Shown here piece after piece: positions 21,175 to 32,851 of a stretch of DNA of 64,000 nt (positions are counted from its first letter, which is position 1; each line of letters starts with the position of its first letter). Position numbers and translations under genes: made by a program. The stretch is from Maylandia zebra (lineage: Eukaryota > Chordata > Actinopteri > Cichliformes > Cichlidae), in NCBI RefSeq assembly GCF_041146795.1, contig NC_135170.1:20144033-20208032 (forward strand). Direction: 5' to 3'. The notes under the pieces are model-generated. The model was not told the origin of the DNA. It worked only from the letters and a program-made list of their open reading frames with translations, and did not search any database.

Positions 21175-24100
21175 CTGTAGCACCATACAGCGGAAGCACC
21201 CAGCGTTAGCTCCAGTATAGTTAGCACAGACTGAAAGTGATTAGATGCTCAAATGCTACCCACTTTAACCAGACAGAGATGTATGTTAGCATGTTAGTGA
21301 GGCAGTGATTTAAAATAAAAACAGAGTAATGAGAAACCAGGTCAAGACAGTGAGAAAGAATGAAAAGACATGAAAAAGCAGACAGAATCCACTGCTCGGT
21401 ATCATTCTCACATGAGGTCACAGGCCATGGCATGCGCAGGGGCCTCCAGCGAGAGGGACGGCTCGTGGACCATGATGTCTCCCTTTGATGTGGTGGACCA
21501 CAGGGCCTGTTTGGACGGGAGACCTGTGATCCCTCGACACTCACAGCAACAGTCAGACAACAAGCACAACTGAAGACACAAAGCAGATCCAGAAACAATG
21601 GAGAATCTGATCAGCCTCACTGAAAAATAACAGATGGGAACAACTGTCAAACTGCTTAATGATGCATAAAGCTGTTACCCAATCACTCATATCCTTTTCG
21701 CTTTGTGCTGCCAGGACCAGAGGCCACCTCTGTTTGGTCCTTTCGGCAGTGTACACAGCAAAGGCATAGTGGCAGTCCCTGAGCACCGGAACCAGCGCCG
21801 TCACTTCATTTATAAACACATGAAGGTACTGAGACACAGAGAATGAACAGAGAGTGACCGAGAGACATCTATCTGTGCTTTCTGACACTTCTTATGAGAC
21901 TTTAACCGGTCGCAGCTTAACACAACCGACCTTTTTCTCATCATACTGTGTGTAGTAAACAAAGAAAATGCTGTCCTTTTTGCCATCTGACTTGGTGGAC
22001 TGCTCGAGAGCAACGCCCACATCGATCCAGCGCTGAGGTTTCCAGTCTCTCCACCAGCGCAGTGTGCCCTTACGCACCCACACCGACTGATGAGAGAAAA
22101 GGAGGCACAGATGTAGACACGGACACAGCCGAGGGTGTGCCATGAATATAATGAATCCAACACTTAGAGGAGCATGTTAAGAGACATGCCAAATATAAGC
22201 TGTCTTACGTTGCTTCTTTCCAGCGGTTTCTTGCTGATCTCCTCTCTGTGTTCCTGCTGCTGTGGCTGTTTGCTCCAGGCGGCTGACTGGACTGGAGTCA
22301 GTGACAGAGAGGTGGTGAGAGGACCTGATGGACAGAGATACAGCTCACACAATCATTCAGAGACATAAAATGGAGCAAAAACACAATATCACAATATAAG
22401 TATTGTGACTGGTTGTCCATATACCTGCAGGACTAAGCCAGCTAATCTGTGAACTCGCATCCATGTCGCAACCTCCACCGGAAATCCAAGCCCACACTGG
22501 TCCTTCCTCTTCCCCCACTCCCCGAGAGCTCTCCAGAGTCCCCAGGGCATAAGTGGCAGCCGCACTGCCATCGCCCGCTGAGGGCCCTGCCGTTTGTGCA
22601 CCTCGAGCCGCCTCTGCCCCCTCCAGGTCCACGTTCATCCAGGGGACATCGTGCCCTCCGGCATCAGGGGTTTGGAGTACTGGGGCCGGAGGTGGCTCCT
22701 CACGCTCTTCCTGCGGCATCTCTGTGATGGACGGTTGCAGCGCGGAGGTTCTGTCACGATCGGACACCAGGCTGTTGATGAAGCTGTCACTGGCAGGAAT
22801 AAAAGGCTTGGGGGCATTCGTTTGGGGGGCTAAAGGAGCATCTTCTTTTTCCTGTGGAGGCGTAGGTGAGTCAGAGCCCCCTAAGGGGACTACAGAGGGT
22901 GCTTCTGCTTCTAAGAGGGGGGTGTTAGAAGTGCTGTTTTGAGGGTCGGCAGGACCCAACTCTGAGTCTGAATCAGTGCAGCTCAGAACGGAGCCCTGTG
23001 ATGCCTCAGTCAACTGCCCGTTGAACTCACAGTCATCCCTGTTAAACAACACACATGCAAACACACACGCAATACTAAGCTTGAATGTGCACTGTACTTG
23101 CCAATTAAAATATGCAGTTAATTTATTTATGCACACCTGGGCGGAATAACCTCTTTACTATTGCCCCATTGGGCAGAAACAGGGATCCAGCCATTTCCAC
23201 TTGGCTCAGATGGGGTGACACCTATTCTAAAATACAGGCCGCGGTCCTCACCGACCGCCCACACCTAACAGGAGAACAGAGAAAAAAAGCAAAACAAATG
23301 CTGTAACATAAAAAATAAAAGACGGCCATTGATGTACATGCAATATTTACTTATTGAGTTATTAAATAGTTTTCACTCTCAGTAATCGCAGGAAAGTATT
23401 CACTCCTCAATAACACATCAGAAGCTCTAGCAGGACACAGGCAAGTACTACTTTATAAGGCCATATACTGTAACACTGGCTCCTGCCACCTCACACAAGC
23501 CATTCCCATAATTGCAACCCTGAAATATGAAATATGGGATACGATGACAATGGCTTGGCCAGCTTCTAATTAGGGAGTCTTCCCCTATGTGAGGCGAGTA
23601 GGAATATAGTCTGGGGATATATAAGGCTGGGCCTGCTGGGACATTGGCTGGAACGTCTGGCTGTGCTCTTGTTACAGGACTACAGGCAAGAGAAGGAGGG
23701 GGACATGGGTGAGACCGAAAGGGAGGAGGTGCGAGATATGGGTTTGCAGAGCTAGCGAAGTCTTCAGCAGTAAGGCACAGGATCGAAAGCTTTCTGCCTC
23801 ACCCTAAGACCTGATCTGGTTTGTCCTGAAACCAGATCCAGAGTGACAGTAACGCGAAGCAGACAGAGGTGGTAGCAGTCAGAAGTACAGAAGCTGTGCA
23901 GAGCAGGCACCATCTGCAGTAGAGTTTAAAAGACCCAAGCAGCAAGAAAGATCGAAGAAAATCTTATCCTTAATAGTTAAATTTCACCCACAGGCCCACT
24001 TCAGTGGCAACAGCTAACCTATTAAATCCACATTCTAAGCATTTGAGGAATATCTTTTCATATAAGCAGTATTATATTATAAAGTCGACTCGTTCAGCTG

Positions 24101-26852
24101 TTTATTCAAACTGATGATCCGCTGATGAAATGTTTCAGCTCTAAGCTGTCCTAACCTGGTCATTCAGTCCTACGTCCACCATCATCATCTCCCCTCCGAT
24201 GCTGATCCAGCCAGAGCCACAGGGGTTGTGGGAGTTCACGCCACGCCTGAACCACACCTGGATTCACGCACCGACGTTGGGATCATTACTCAAAAATGTA
24301 TTTTAGTGCAGTAGCAGTAATTCAGTAATACAGTTTACTTCTTTTTAAATCAAAGCATTTGTTTCATTTCAGTCTCAAGAAAATTGCAGTGACGCTGTCA
24401 GTGGGCTACAATGCCCTAACATAACTGCAACTGACTAATAACCCACCTTGTAGTCCTTAGTGACCACCCAGACCACACTGACTCCTACAGCCACGTGAAG
24501 CGCTTCAATTTCCTTTCCCGGTGATTCCACCTCGAGCCACGACGTGCCTGACAGAAGAAGAAGAAAATGCTTTACAAACGCAGCACAAAGGCAAGCCTTC
24601 CTCATAATGAGGACGCCGTCATTACTGAGAAGCTTCCTGTTGAGTTCTCAAATCATCTAAACATGAACAAACCAGATGTGATGTTGATTTTTATCTTTAA
24701 AAGGGAGTGAGTCTTCCTAATTCGATACACACTCATATTTTTAAGTTTTTAAAAAAAAAATGTTTACAATTTTTTGCCACTTTCATGCCTTTAAACCTTT
24801 ACTTTTGATACCGACCAGTACTACATGTTGTATGTTTACTAAGACTGACAGTTGGAAATGCAATGAATTTCACTTACTACTTTCTAGATATGTCATATAT
24901 CAGTGGGACTGTGTTATAATACTTTTACAAAAATGATCATAGCATTTAAACTGCATTATTAATGACTTTCAGAGCAGCTACATAATGATTCCTAACTGAA
25001 AGAGTCCCAAAATCACTGAGTGATTCTGTATGAGAGATTGTTGAAGTAAAGAAAAGGGGACCAGAGTGAGACATAATGGAAAATTGTTGAGTAAATGTGA
25101 GCTACAATGACAGCTCACCAGTGGGACTGTCCAGGCTCAGGCCAGTTCGCACCAGCAGGTTCCCATCCCAGAGCAAAGCCCACAGCAGGTCTCCAGGACC
25201 AGCTGATATCTGAGCCACCTCCTTGGGCACTTCAACTTCTTCCCAGCTGGTCCCTTCTGGCACACGAGGGTGGATACCCTCTCTGAACCACACCTGCAGG
25301 GTAAAGGTAACATCAGCAGATCATCATCTGACACACCCCTTCATTTAAAAAGACAGATCCATACCATGTTAGGTGGCTGAGCTCATTCTGGGATAGATAA
25401 TAGAGCATCAATTTTAACTTGATTAATCATCAAGTTAGTCACGATTTAACTGGTTCATGAGAAGCCTCGTGGTCAAGGACCATATGAAACTATATGAAGT
25501 CATGCTGCCCTCTTGCGGCTAAACCTTAGAAGTGGCCTATGCTCAGCATGAGAGGATCCTGTTGCAACAGAATACATCATTAATCTTGAACTGTTTGATC
25601 TCATGAGATTTAAATGTGTTTGCGAATGTGCTTGATTAAAGCTTCCACAGCATTGTATTGAGGTTGTTGGTGGAGAAGCTTTACACTTCCCTGAACAACA
25701 GCAGAATGTTTTTAGAGCTCTTTAAACTTTTCAGGAATTTTCTGCACTGCCATAACCTCTTTTTTAAATCTTATGGTACGGTTATTCATTTTAATACACA
25801 TTTATTATGATTACAGTAAATGGGTCCTACACACACATTGCTCACCTGTCCCTGTTGAGACACACTCCAGAGGTAGGGATACCTTCCGGACTGGTCGCTC
25901 ATCTCCCAGCCACCACAGCTGATGTCACAGAGCGGCAGTGGAGGTTTCCTGGGATTGTCCAAGGGGATCTGCAGAGGAAGACAAGGCTACTGTGGTAATT
26001 CTTTTGCTTTGTCTCATAGTGAAAGTAACATGATCATATAGAAATACAGAATAAATGGAGACTTTTGAAACCTTTGCCCAAGTGCCCTGTGCTATGTATC
26101 TTCTGTAGCGGATCCACCGTCTACGACGGACACAAGAATTCCACTTTTTGTCAGGGGAGAAGTTGGCTGGGAAGTCAACAGCATACTCCCAGCCCTACAG
26201 AGTCCAAGGTAGTGAGCATGTGATTAGAACTGGAAGTATTTGTTTTAAATATGAATTAAATATTATGAGAAACAGAAGAACAGAGGAAAGACAGGAGGAT
26301 GTAAACAATGGGTTTGTATGTGTTCACGAGGAGCTGAGTTATTTCTCACCCCAGTCTGGCTGGGTTCTCCTCCACAGGTGTGATCCACATACCAGTCTCC
26401 CTCCCACTCCCAGCTGCGGGAGGGCAGCTGGAAGCTGTGGAGTGGCTGGGGATTCATTCCGGTCACATCGCTCCATGGCCAACGGTCGGTGGGCAGCAGT
26501 GTGTCAGTAAAGCCATCCACTGGGTTCCACCTCTGAAAAAACAAACATTAAAAAAAAAACACAAATTTAGCATTAATCATAAACAGCATCTCCATTTACA
26601 GCGTTAAAATATACAACCTTGTCCCACCTGGTTTTCATAGGTCTCCTCCCGGTAGCGGATCGGGGTCTCACTGGGCATCATATTGAGGTAAACATGGTGG
26701 TCACAGCCGATGCCCCAGCAGCGCCCCTTCCCTGCAGAGACACGTTTGAGCTCTAGCAGCGAGTCATCAGCACGTTCCCAGCGCTGGCCGGCTGTAGAAA
26801 GGCTGTACACTCTGCCGTACACGTCCACAGCCCACAGAAGTGTTATTGGCAT
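17197..26852 (-). CDS. TECPR1: Tectonin beta-propeller repeat-containing protein 1 (TECPR1), 24 coding exons
   Basis: Coding exons on the minus strand, 5' to 3': 26852-26628, 26532-26350, 26194-26072, 25968-25846, 25293-25119, 24547-24447, 24257-24156, 23264-23137, 23038-22425, 22324-22209, 22086-21931, 21828-21679, 21569-21412, 21174-21047, 20717-20624, 20499-20403, 20312-20233, 20150-20094, 20013-19839, 19753-19618, 19429-19337, 19247-19141, 18758-18639 and 17337-17197. Phases agree throughout and give 1,193 residues, close to the roughly 1,165 of the human protein. The domain order is that of TECPR1: dysferlin-type domain, tectonin repeats, acidic linker, ATG5-binding region, PH domain, second dysferlin-type domain and more tectonin repeats. 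Family knowledge: it binds ATG12-ATG5 and PtdIns3P, acts on autophagosomes and lysosomes, and directs LC3 lipidation where damage exposes sphingomyelin. The start MPITLLWAVD aligns with the known N-terminus. Confidence 0.95.
21412..22086 (-). CDS. TECPR1: TECPR1 PH-domain exons
   Basis: Exons 22086-21931, 21828-21679 and 21569-21412 encode about residues 631-784. SVWVRKGTLRWWRDWKP begins the PH fold, and RWPLVLAAQSEKDMSDW is its C-terminal helix. LCLLSDCCCECRG and a blade with ALWSTTSKGDIMVHEPS follow. The third acceptor (AG at 21570-21571) was chosen because it alone gives a phase-0 join matching the family's LALLSLSCCES-type segment. Confidence 0.9.
22209..23038 (-). CDS. TECPR1: TECPR1 linker and ATG5-interacting-region exons
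   Basis: Exon 23038-22425 is the largest (614 bp) and encodes a Pro/Ser/Glu-rich linker (about residues 387-591) ending in VWAWISGGGCDMD, a conserved block. Exon 22324-22209 encodes SLSLTPVQSAAWSKQ, which corresponds to the start of the ATG5-interacting region. The remainder is shorter and different from the mammalian helix and contains KKPLERSN. The preserved phase shows the exon is real. Confidence 0.9.
23469..23676 (+). mobile_element. LTR-like fragment in a TECPR1 intron
   Basis: The segment begins TGTAAC and ends GTTACA, the short inverted ends expected of an LTR. It holds a TATA-like GATATATAAGG near 23616-23626 about 50 bp before its end. I see no target-site duplication, primer-binding site or internal coding region, so it could be a decayed solo LTR or chance. 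The following 300 bp (to about 23960) look GA-rich and may belong to the same insertion. Confidence 0.3.
24156..26852 (-). CDS. TECPR1: TECPR1 N-terminal exons: dysferlin-type domain and first tectonin repeats
   Basis: Seven exons encode residues 1-344. LLWAVDVYGRVYSLS opens a propeller blade. YENQRWNP, WEWEGDWYVD, GWEYAVDFP and KWNSCVRRRRWIRYRR form the dysferlin N/C-type domain (about residues 71-175). Tectonin blades follow with repeated VWFR.G...P.G..W units (about 205-345). Several exons are exact multiples of three, and blade-to-exon correspondence is clear. Confidence 0.93.
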
Positions 26853-27083
26853 GATGGTTCCTGAACAGGAACAAGAGGACAACACTCATCATTCCAAGCT
26901 GTGCCTTATATATTGTAAAACTCTCTGCTCATAGCATCGAAAAGCATCCCTCACAAATCACAAATGACTGCATTATTAAAAGTGTTTTATTTAAAAAAAA
27001 AAAAATCATCAATAAATAAATAAGTGTCTAACATATTTTCAGGAGTTTTAGGTTTATATCTGTTACTCAAAAATAATAACATG

Positions 27084-27995
27084 CAGTTAGGTCTGTAAGT
27101 TTTTGGGCAATTACATATTTGTTGTAGTTTTGCCCCTGTATACCAACACTGTGGATTTAAATCAAGTAATCAAGATGTGATTGAAGTGCAGACTTTTTAT
27201 TTGAATTCAAGGCATTTAACAAAATTAGGAATTAGAGTAATTTTTATAGATAGTCCCTCATTTTCAAGGGCTCAGTAGTAAGGAGACAATGCTCAATGCC
27301 AGATGAAAAACATGAGCAGATAAACGATCTGGAGTTGATTTGAACCTGCTGTTTGAAATCTCAATATGAGGTCCAAAGAGATGCAAGTTTAGGCCATTGT
27401 TAGATTAAACAATGGATTAAAAGAAGAAAAAAGAAAAAAGATAAACCAATCAGAGTGATAGTAAACATTTTAGAATTGCCAAAATCAACAATCTGCTCCG
27501 TTCTTAAAAACTGGCCAGTCCTGAAAGGCCACAGATGATGGATGAAGTGGATGATGACAGAATTATTTCCATGGTAAAGAAAAACGACTTCACAACATCT
27601 AACCAAGTCTAACCAGTTTAAAACAGGGTGCACAACACTGGTTCCACTCCTGAACAAGGAAGCCAGATTAGACTTTGCCAGAAAAGAGGGCAGTGCTTCA
27701 AAGTGCAAATTAATACTAGTGGAAAATAAATATATTTACTTATATTCTTAAATGGTCACTTGACCTCAACCCAACAGAGCAGCTTGTCGGTCACTGAAGA
27801 CAAAACTAAATGCAGAAAGACAAACAAACCAGCAGCGACTGAAGGAATCTGCAGTAAAGGCCTGCCAGAGCATCTCACAGGAGGAAACAAGGTATTTGGA
27901 GGTCAAGCAGTCATTGGCTGTAAAGGTTTTTCACCCAAGTGTTAAAAAACAGTCCTTATTAGTTTGTCCAGTTACGTCTGAGCCTCTGAAAATTG
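27084..27995 (+). mobile_element. Decayed Tc1/mariner-like transposon in TECPR1 intron 1
   Basis: The left end CAGTTAGGTCTGTAAGTTTT and the following TTTGGGCAA are typical of a widespread fish Tc1 lineage. Recognisable transposase-derived pieces follow: GATGACAGAATTATTTCCAT near 27550, the catalytic-end region near 27755-27780, and CAGTAAAGGCCTGCCAGAGC near 27850. Frames are broken throughout and the catalytic core is partly deleted. It is antisense to TECPR1. A very diverged 3' end may extend to about 28110. Confidence 0.8.
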
Positions 27996-28811
27996 TGTAC
28001 TATGTAGGGTATAAAAAAGCTGTATGTCCTAAACAGTTAATGCATTAATTTTACAGTGTAGAGTTTCAGCTGATTTAAAGCTGCACAGTCGTAATTGCTA
28101 GAGTTACCTGATGGTAAACAAAAACGTAATGGAGCCAACTAAACAGACTCAACTTTATCTTCTGTAAAAACAAACAAACAAACAAAAACGAGGAAGTCGA
28201 CTTTTATATTGAAAAGTTTGACCGGAAGTCTTCCTTTTATGTTGGCTGGCTGGCTTGACCCTTGTGTTATCAACTGATACTAATCCGCTACAGTATACTA
28301 TGTCAAGGCTATCCATTGAGCCGGGCCCTTTTGTTTGCCTCTCGCATAAACAGAAGTAAACAGAAGGAGCTCATCACATCAGCGTTTTTATTAACCTGCA
28401 GTTGTCCAGGCTGAACTTGTTATAGATGACAGACAGCAGTAAAGCTTTACGCAATCACACACAGGAGCTCCAGTAAATCCAGGATCAGAAACACTGCACG
28501 GGCTACCGCAGCAGCCTACCTGAATATTGGTATCCGATCCGCGGTCGTCAAGGGAATATCCACAGGCGCGTCATGACATCAGGTGCAGCAGCCGATGCCT
28601 GTCATCTCTGAGGCCCATGCTGGGACACATTCAAACCCCCATGTTATTAACAACAGACGGGATGTAACGCCTGCTATGCAGCATGATAACACAGTTGATA
28701 TCTACTAAGATGTGCCGCAAAGTCGGGTATAAGCTGTTTACATCCTCAGGGAACAGGCAGCAGTCAGCTGGCGTCCCCCCCACAAAAAAAACCGTTCCAA
28801 CTGTTACTTAC

Positions 28812-28870
28812 GCATGAGGCTCCGTCACGCAGCAGCACCTCTGGGGAGAACAAATAAAGTCATCCATGCA
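28812..28870 (-). other. TECPR1: Probable 5' non-coding exon of TECPR1
   Basis: On the minus strand a strong donor (ATGC|GTAAGT, exon end at 28812) lies in GC-richer DNA about 2 kb upstream of the coding start exon, whose acceptor is at 26861-26862. If these two are joined, the exon's last ATG is in frame with the main start and adds MRTI before MPITLLW. Its context is poor (C at -3), whereas the downstream ATG has A at -3 and matches the conserved N-terminus. The exon's upstream limit is not visible. A second possible donor lies near 28518. Confidence 0.45.
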
Positions 28871-28929
28871 CACAGTAGTATTAAATTCACATTCTGGACC
28901 ACAGGAATCCTCCGTGCAGCTTCCACTCC

Positions 28930-29070
28930 GCAACAGGAAATGGAGGAAGTGCTGCTATGATTGGTTGAAGCTCGGCAGGAGCGTGGGATCTCTTTCTCCC
29001 ATTGGTCGAACACCAGAGCCCATGATATATTTTTTTCCGACCGCTGCAGCTGATCAGCAGGCATTTTTTA
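28930..29070 (-). promoter_or_regulatory. Probable TECPR1 promoter, possibly bidirectional
   Basis: Two CCAAT boxes on the minus strand (ATTGG on plus at 28960-28964 and 29001-29005) lie just upstream of the putative first exon. No TATA box is placed for TECPR1. An ORF pair begins 115 bp away in the opposite direction. Confidence 0.4.
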
Positions 29071-29184
29071 ATAATTTATTCAGCGCCAGATGAATTATTG
29101 AAGCGCGAGCTTGATTACAGTTTGGAATATTTCGCCACAAACTCGAGTAACAAAAAATAACTTAACTTTTGAACCCGATGGGAT

Positions 29185-29473
29185 ATGTTAAAACCGGCTC
29201 AGCACCTTGGACAGGCGCACTTTGATCCACCTGATCTTCAGGAAACAGTAGAAGCTTTAGACAAAGTGGATGGCCAACCCTGGGACAGGCTCAACTCTGC
29301 ACGATTTCAAAGACGTCCTCCTTTCTGGTTGTAAGAATGCTGAACAACACAGGGGCGTCTTTGGATGGAAAGGAAACCTGCAGAGCGTCAGTATTCCTGC
29401 CTGTGCCACCAACTTTGGACTGATCTACCGTCAGTGTTACAGACAGTCTTTACATCCGCCAACACCAGAGTAA
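29185..29473 (+). pseudogene. Unidentified divergent ORF pair next to the TECPR1 promoter
   Basis: An ATG frame at 29185-29334 gives 49 residues containing DPPDLQETVEALDKVDGQPW and RFQRRPPFWL. A second frame, open to a TAA at 29474-29476, continues with GVFGWKGNLQSVSIPACATN and ends HPPTPE. The switch of frame occurs at GTAAGAATGCTGAACAACACAG (29331-29352), a 22-bp segment that looks like an intron but is far too short for a vertebrate one. Composition looks protein-like (proline and aromatic-rich, few odd codons). It may be a small gene disrupted by a frameshift, two exons of something larger, or chance. I do not recognise the protein. Confidence 0.3.
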
Positions 29474-29816
29474 AAATAGTCCCCTAAGTTCTACATTCAA
29501 AACATTACCGAATTGAGGTTGTAATATATCACAATTATCAAGCAACTGAAAAACTTTTTTCTTTCTTTGAATTACCTCAGTGGTTCCCAACCTGTGGATT
29601 GGGCCCACTGTGAGGAGACACAGGACAAAACTAAGGGATGTTAAGATGAGTAGGAAAAACTGAGAAAGAATATATTCATTTTGTGTGTGTGCATGTGTTG
29701 TTGTTGTTGTTTATGTGAAAGTACTGATTTATTATTCAAACATACCTGAAAATAACTCATAGACTGAATCTGATAAATTAACAATTAATTAAAAGTAGCA
29801 ACATTCTTTGCATGTA

Positions 29817-31371
29817 CAGTTGTGGCCAAAAGTTTTGAGAATTACATAAATATTGGAAATTGGAAACGTTGCTGCTTAAGTTTTTATAATAGCAATTTAC
29901 ATATACTACAGAATGTTATGAAGAGTGATCAGATGAATTGCATACTCCTTCTTTGCCATGAAAATTAACTTAATCCCAATAAAACCTTTCCACTGCATTT
30001 CATTGCTGTCATCAAAGGACCCGCTGAGATCATTTCAGTAATCGTCTTGTTAACTCAGGTGAGAATGTTGACGAGCACAAGGAGGCTGGAGATCATTATG
30101 TCAGGCTGATTGGGTTAGAATGGCAGACCTGACATGTTAAAAGAAGGGTGATGCTTGAAATCATTGTTCTTCCATTGTTAACCATGGTGACCTGCAAAGA
30201 ACCGCGTGCAGCCATCATTGCGTTGCATAAAAATGGCTTCACAGGCAAGGATATTGTGGCTACTAAGATTGCACCTAAATCAACAATTTATAGGATCATC
30301 AAGAACTTCAAGGAAAGAGGTTCAATTCTTGTTAAGAAGACTTCAGGGTGTCCAACAAAATCCAGCAAGCGCCAGGATCGTCTCCTACAGAGGATTCAGC
30401 TGCGGGATCGGAATGCCACCAGTGCAGAGCTTGCTCAGGAATGGCAGCAAGCAGGTGTGAGCGCACCTGCACGCACAGTGAGGCGAAGACTGTTGGAAGA
30501 TGGCCTGGTGTCAAGAAGGGCAGCAAAGAAGCCACTTCTCTCCAAAAAAAAAAGGGACAGATTGATCTTCTGCAGAAAGTATGGTGAATAGACTGCTGAG
30601 GACTGGGGCAAAGTCATATTCTCCAATGAAGCCTCTTTCCGATTGTTTGGGGCATCTGGAAAAAGGCTTGTCCGGATAAGAAAAGATGAACACTACCATC
30701 AGTCCTGTGTCATGCCAAAAGTAAAGCATCCTGAGACCATTCATGTGTGGGGTTGCTTCTCATCCAAGGGAGTGGGCTCACTCACACTTTTGCCCCAAAA
30801 CACAGCCATGAATAAAGAATGGTACCAAAACACCCTCCAACAGCAACTTCTTCCAACAATCCAACAACAGTTTGGTGAAGAACAATGCATTTACCAGCAC
30901 GGTGGAGCACTGTGCCATAAGGCAAAAGTGATAACTACGTGGCTCGGGGAACAAAACGTTGAAATTTTGGGTCCATGGCCTGGAAACTCCCCAGATCTTA
31001 ATCCCATTGAGAACTTGTGGTCAATCCTCAAGAGGTGGGTGGACAAACAAAAACCCACTAATTCTGACAAACTCCAGGAAGTGATCATGACAGAATGGGT
31101 TGCTATCAGTCAGGATTTGGCCCAGAAGTTGATTGAGAGCATGCCCAGTCGAATTGCAGAGGTCCCGAAAAAGAAGGGCCAACACTGCAAATACTGACTC
31201 TTTGCATAAATGTCATGTAATTGTCGATAAAAGCCTTTGAAATGTATGAAGTGCTTGTAATTATATTTCAGTACATCACAGAAACAACTGAAACAAAGAT
31301 CTAAAAGCAGTTTAGCAGAAAACATTGTGAAAACTAATATTTGTGTCATTCTCAACTTTTGGCCGCGAATG
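29817..31371 (+). mobile_element. Full-length but inactive Tc1/mariner-family transposon
   Basis: The element is about 1,555 bp with inverted ends (GGCCAAAAGTTTTGAGAAT left; the reverse complement of the right end reads GGCCAAAAGTTGAGAATGAC) and is flanked by TA on both sides (29815-29816, 31372-31373), the Tc1 target duplication. It lies between TECPR1 and BRI3. Size, ends and transposase architecture are those of fish Tc1 elements. Confidence 0.92.
30148..31197 (+). pseudogene. Tc1-like transposase, inactivated
   Basis: One reading frame runs from 30148 to the stop at 31195-31197, interrupted by an in-frame TAG at 30589-30591. The N-terminal half has two helix-turn-helix regions (KNGFTGKDIVATKIAPKSTIY and QEWQQAGVSAPARTVRRRL) typical of paired-like Tc1 DNA binding. 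The catalytic half has VIFSNEASFRLFG, YQHGGALCHKAK and SPDLNPIENLW. In active relatives the first two hold catalytic Asp residues; here they read Asn (30625-30627) and Gly (30901-30903). Only the final Glu of the DDE triad remains. The copy cannot be autonomous. Confidence 0.9.
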
Positions 31372-31373
31372 TA

Positions 31374-32820
31374 TTTTGGAACTAGTAAATGTGCCCATCT
31401 CTAAAGCACTTTGGGTATTTTGTTTTTAAAAATGTGCAACAAACTATAAATAAAATAGACATGACAGTGAACACAGAAAGGTTCAGACATTTTTCATAGT
31501 GCATGTTTGAGGTTTAGAGGATAGAAACAAGCATATCGATCCTATCGTGTTAGTATCAATCTGATACCAGTGCTGGTATTGGTATTAGTGATATTTAGGT
31601 TGATATGCCCACCTTTAATTAGCCTGGTACAAACAACAGCAACACACAGACAAATCACAAACACTGTAAGATTAACTGTACTAACAGCTCTTCCAAGCAG
31701 TGTCTGCCAATTTTTGATGGACGATTAACCTTTTGTGGTGTTTGGGTCTGTTTGGCTTTGTCTCCTTAGTTTTTCCTCTTCCTGCATACTGTTTCCTGCA
31801 TGAGGTTCAAACACTGTTACATTATAAACACCAAAACATGTCTGTGTCCACATTCCAACACATTTTCTCTCTGTTTTTGGTGAAACACTATATTTCCTCA
31901 CACTCTACTGCAGCTGAAAATCAGGGGTAGGGAACCACAAACAAATAGCTTGCTAGGGTGACTCCTTACTGATTAGTTAGCAAGTTAGCAAAGAGATCCT
32001 CTGCTCAGAGAACTGCAGTAATTTTTGAGGAGAGACAAGATTTGGAAGATGATGAAGAGTTTTCACAAGTCCTTTTGTCTTTTTTGGATAAGACAGTGCA
32101 GACAGATGTGTCTGGCCTACTCACAATGGCCTTAAAATATGAATGAAAAATGAAGTTTGAGTTTTGATAAATTAGCAGGTTAAATGTGTTACATTCAGAT
32201 ATATTCATAGATGCTAATCTGGAAGTGCTTCTAAGCCTTCATCTGGTCAACTTGACTGTTTTATTAGACCGGACATGGTCAGAGTTGCTTTCCCCTCACC
32301 ATCATTGTCAACAGCTTTCTTTGCTAATTTGTTGCATGAGTTTATAACTGATAAATCACTGAAACTGGTTTACTTGCTAATGCTAGCTGTGTTTCCACAC
32401 AGAGTGCAGATTCCAACTGATATTAGAGCACTGAAAGCAGAGCCATCGGCAGCTTGCCTTGAACATTGCTCTCCCACAGGTTTACCATGAAAGAACAGAG
32501 GTTTATCCAATGCGCATGCGGAAACCACCAGACAAAAGCTTCTGGCCTCTCAGCTTTCCCAGCTCCAGTCATTGTTACCAGAAGATGGACACCACTGAAA
32601 ATCAGAGAGGGCTACAGTTCCCTATGAGTAGAAAACAAGCCAGATTTCAACGACAATGGCCACAAGATGGCAGTAGAGTATAGACATAAACAGGCAAAGA
32701 GCTTCATGGAGGTGAGGTGCTGAGGAGCTGAGATGAAAGGAGGGAGTTTGCTTTATTAATGCATTTCTTTTAAAGATTTGCCCTGACATAGAGGACTCAA
32801 GTGCAAGAAGTATACATGTA

Positions 32821-32851
<31 letters not shown>

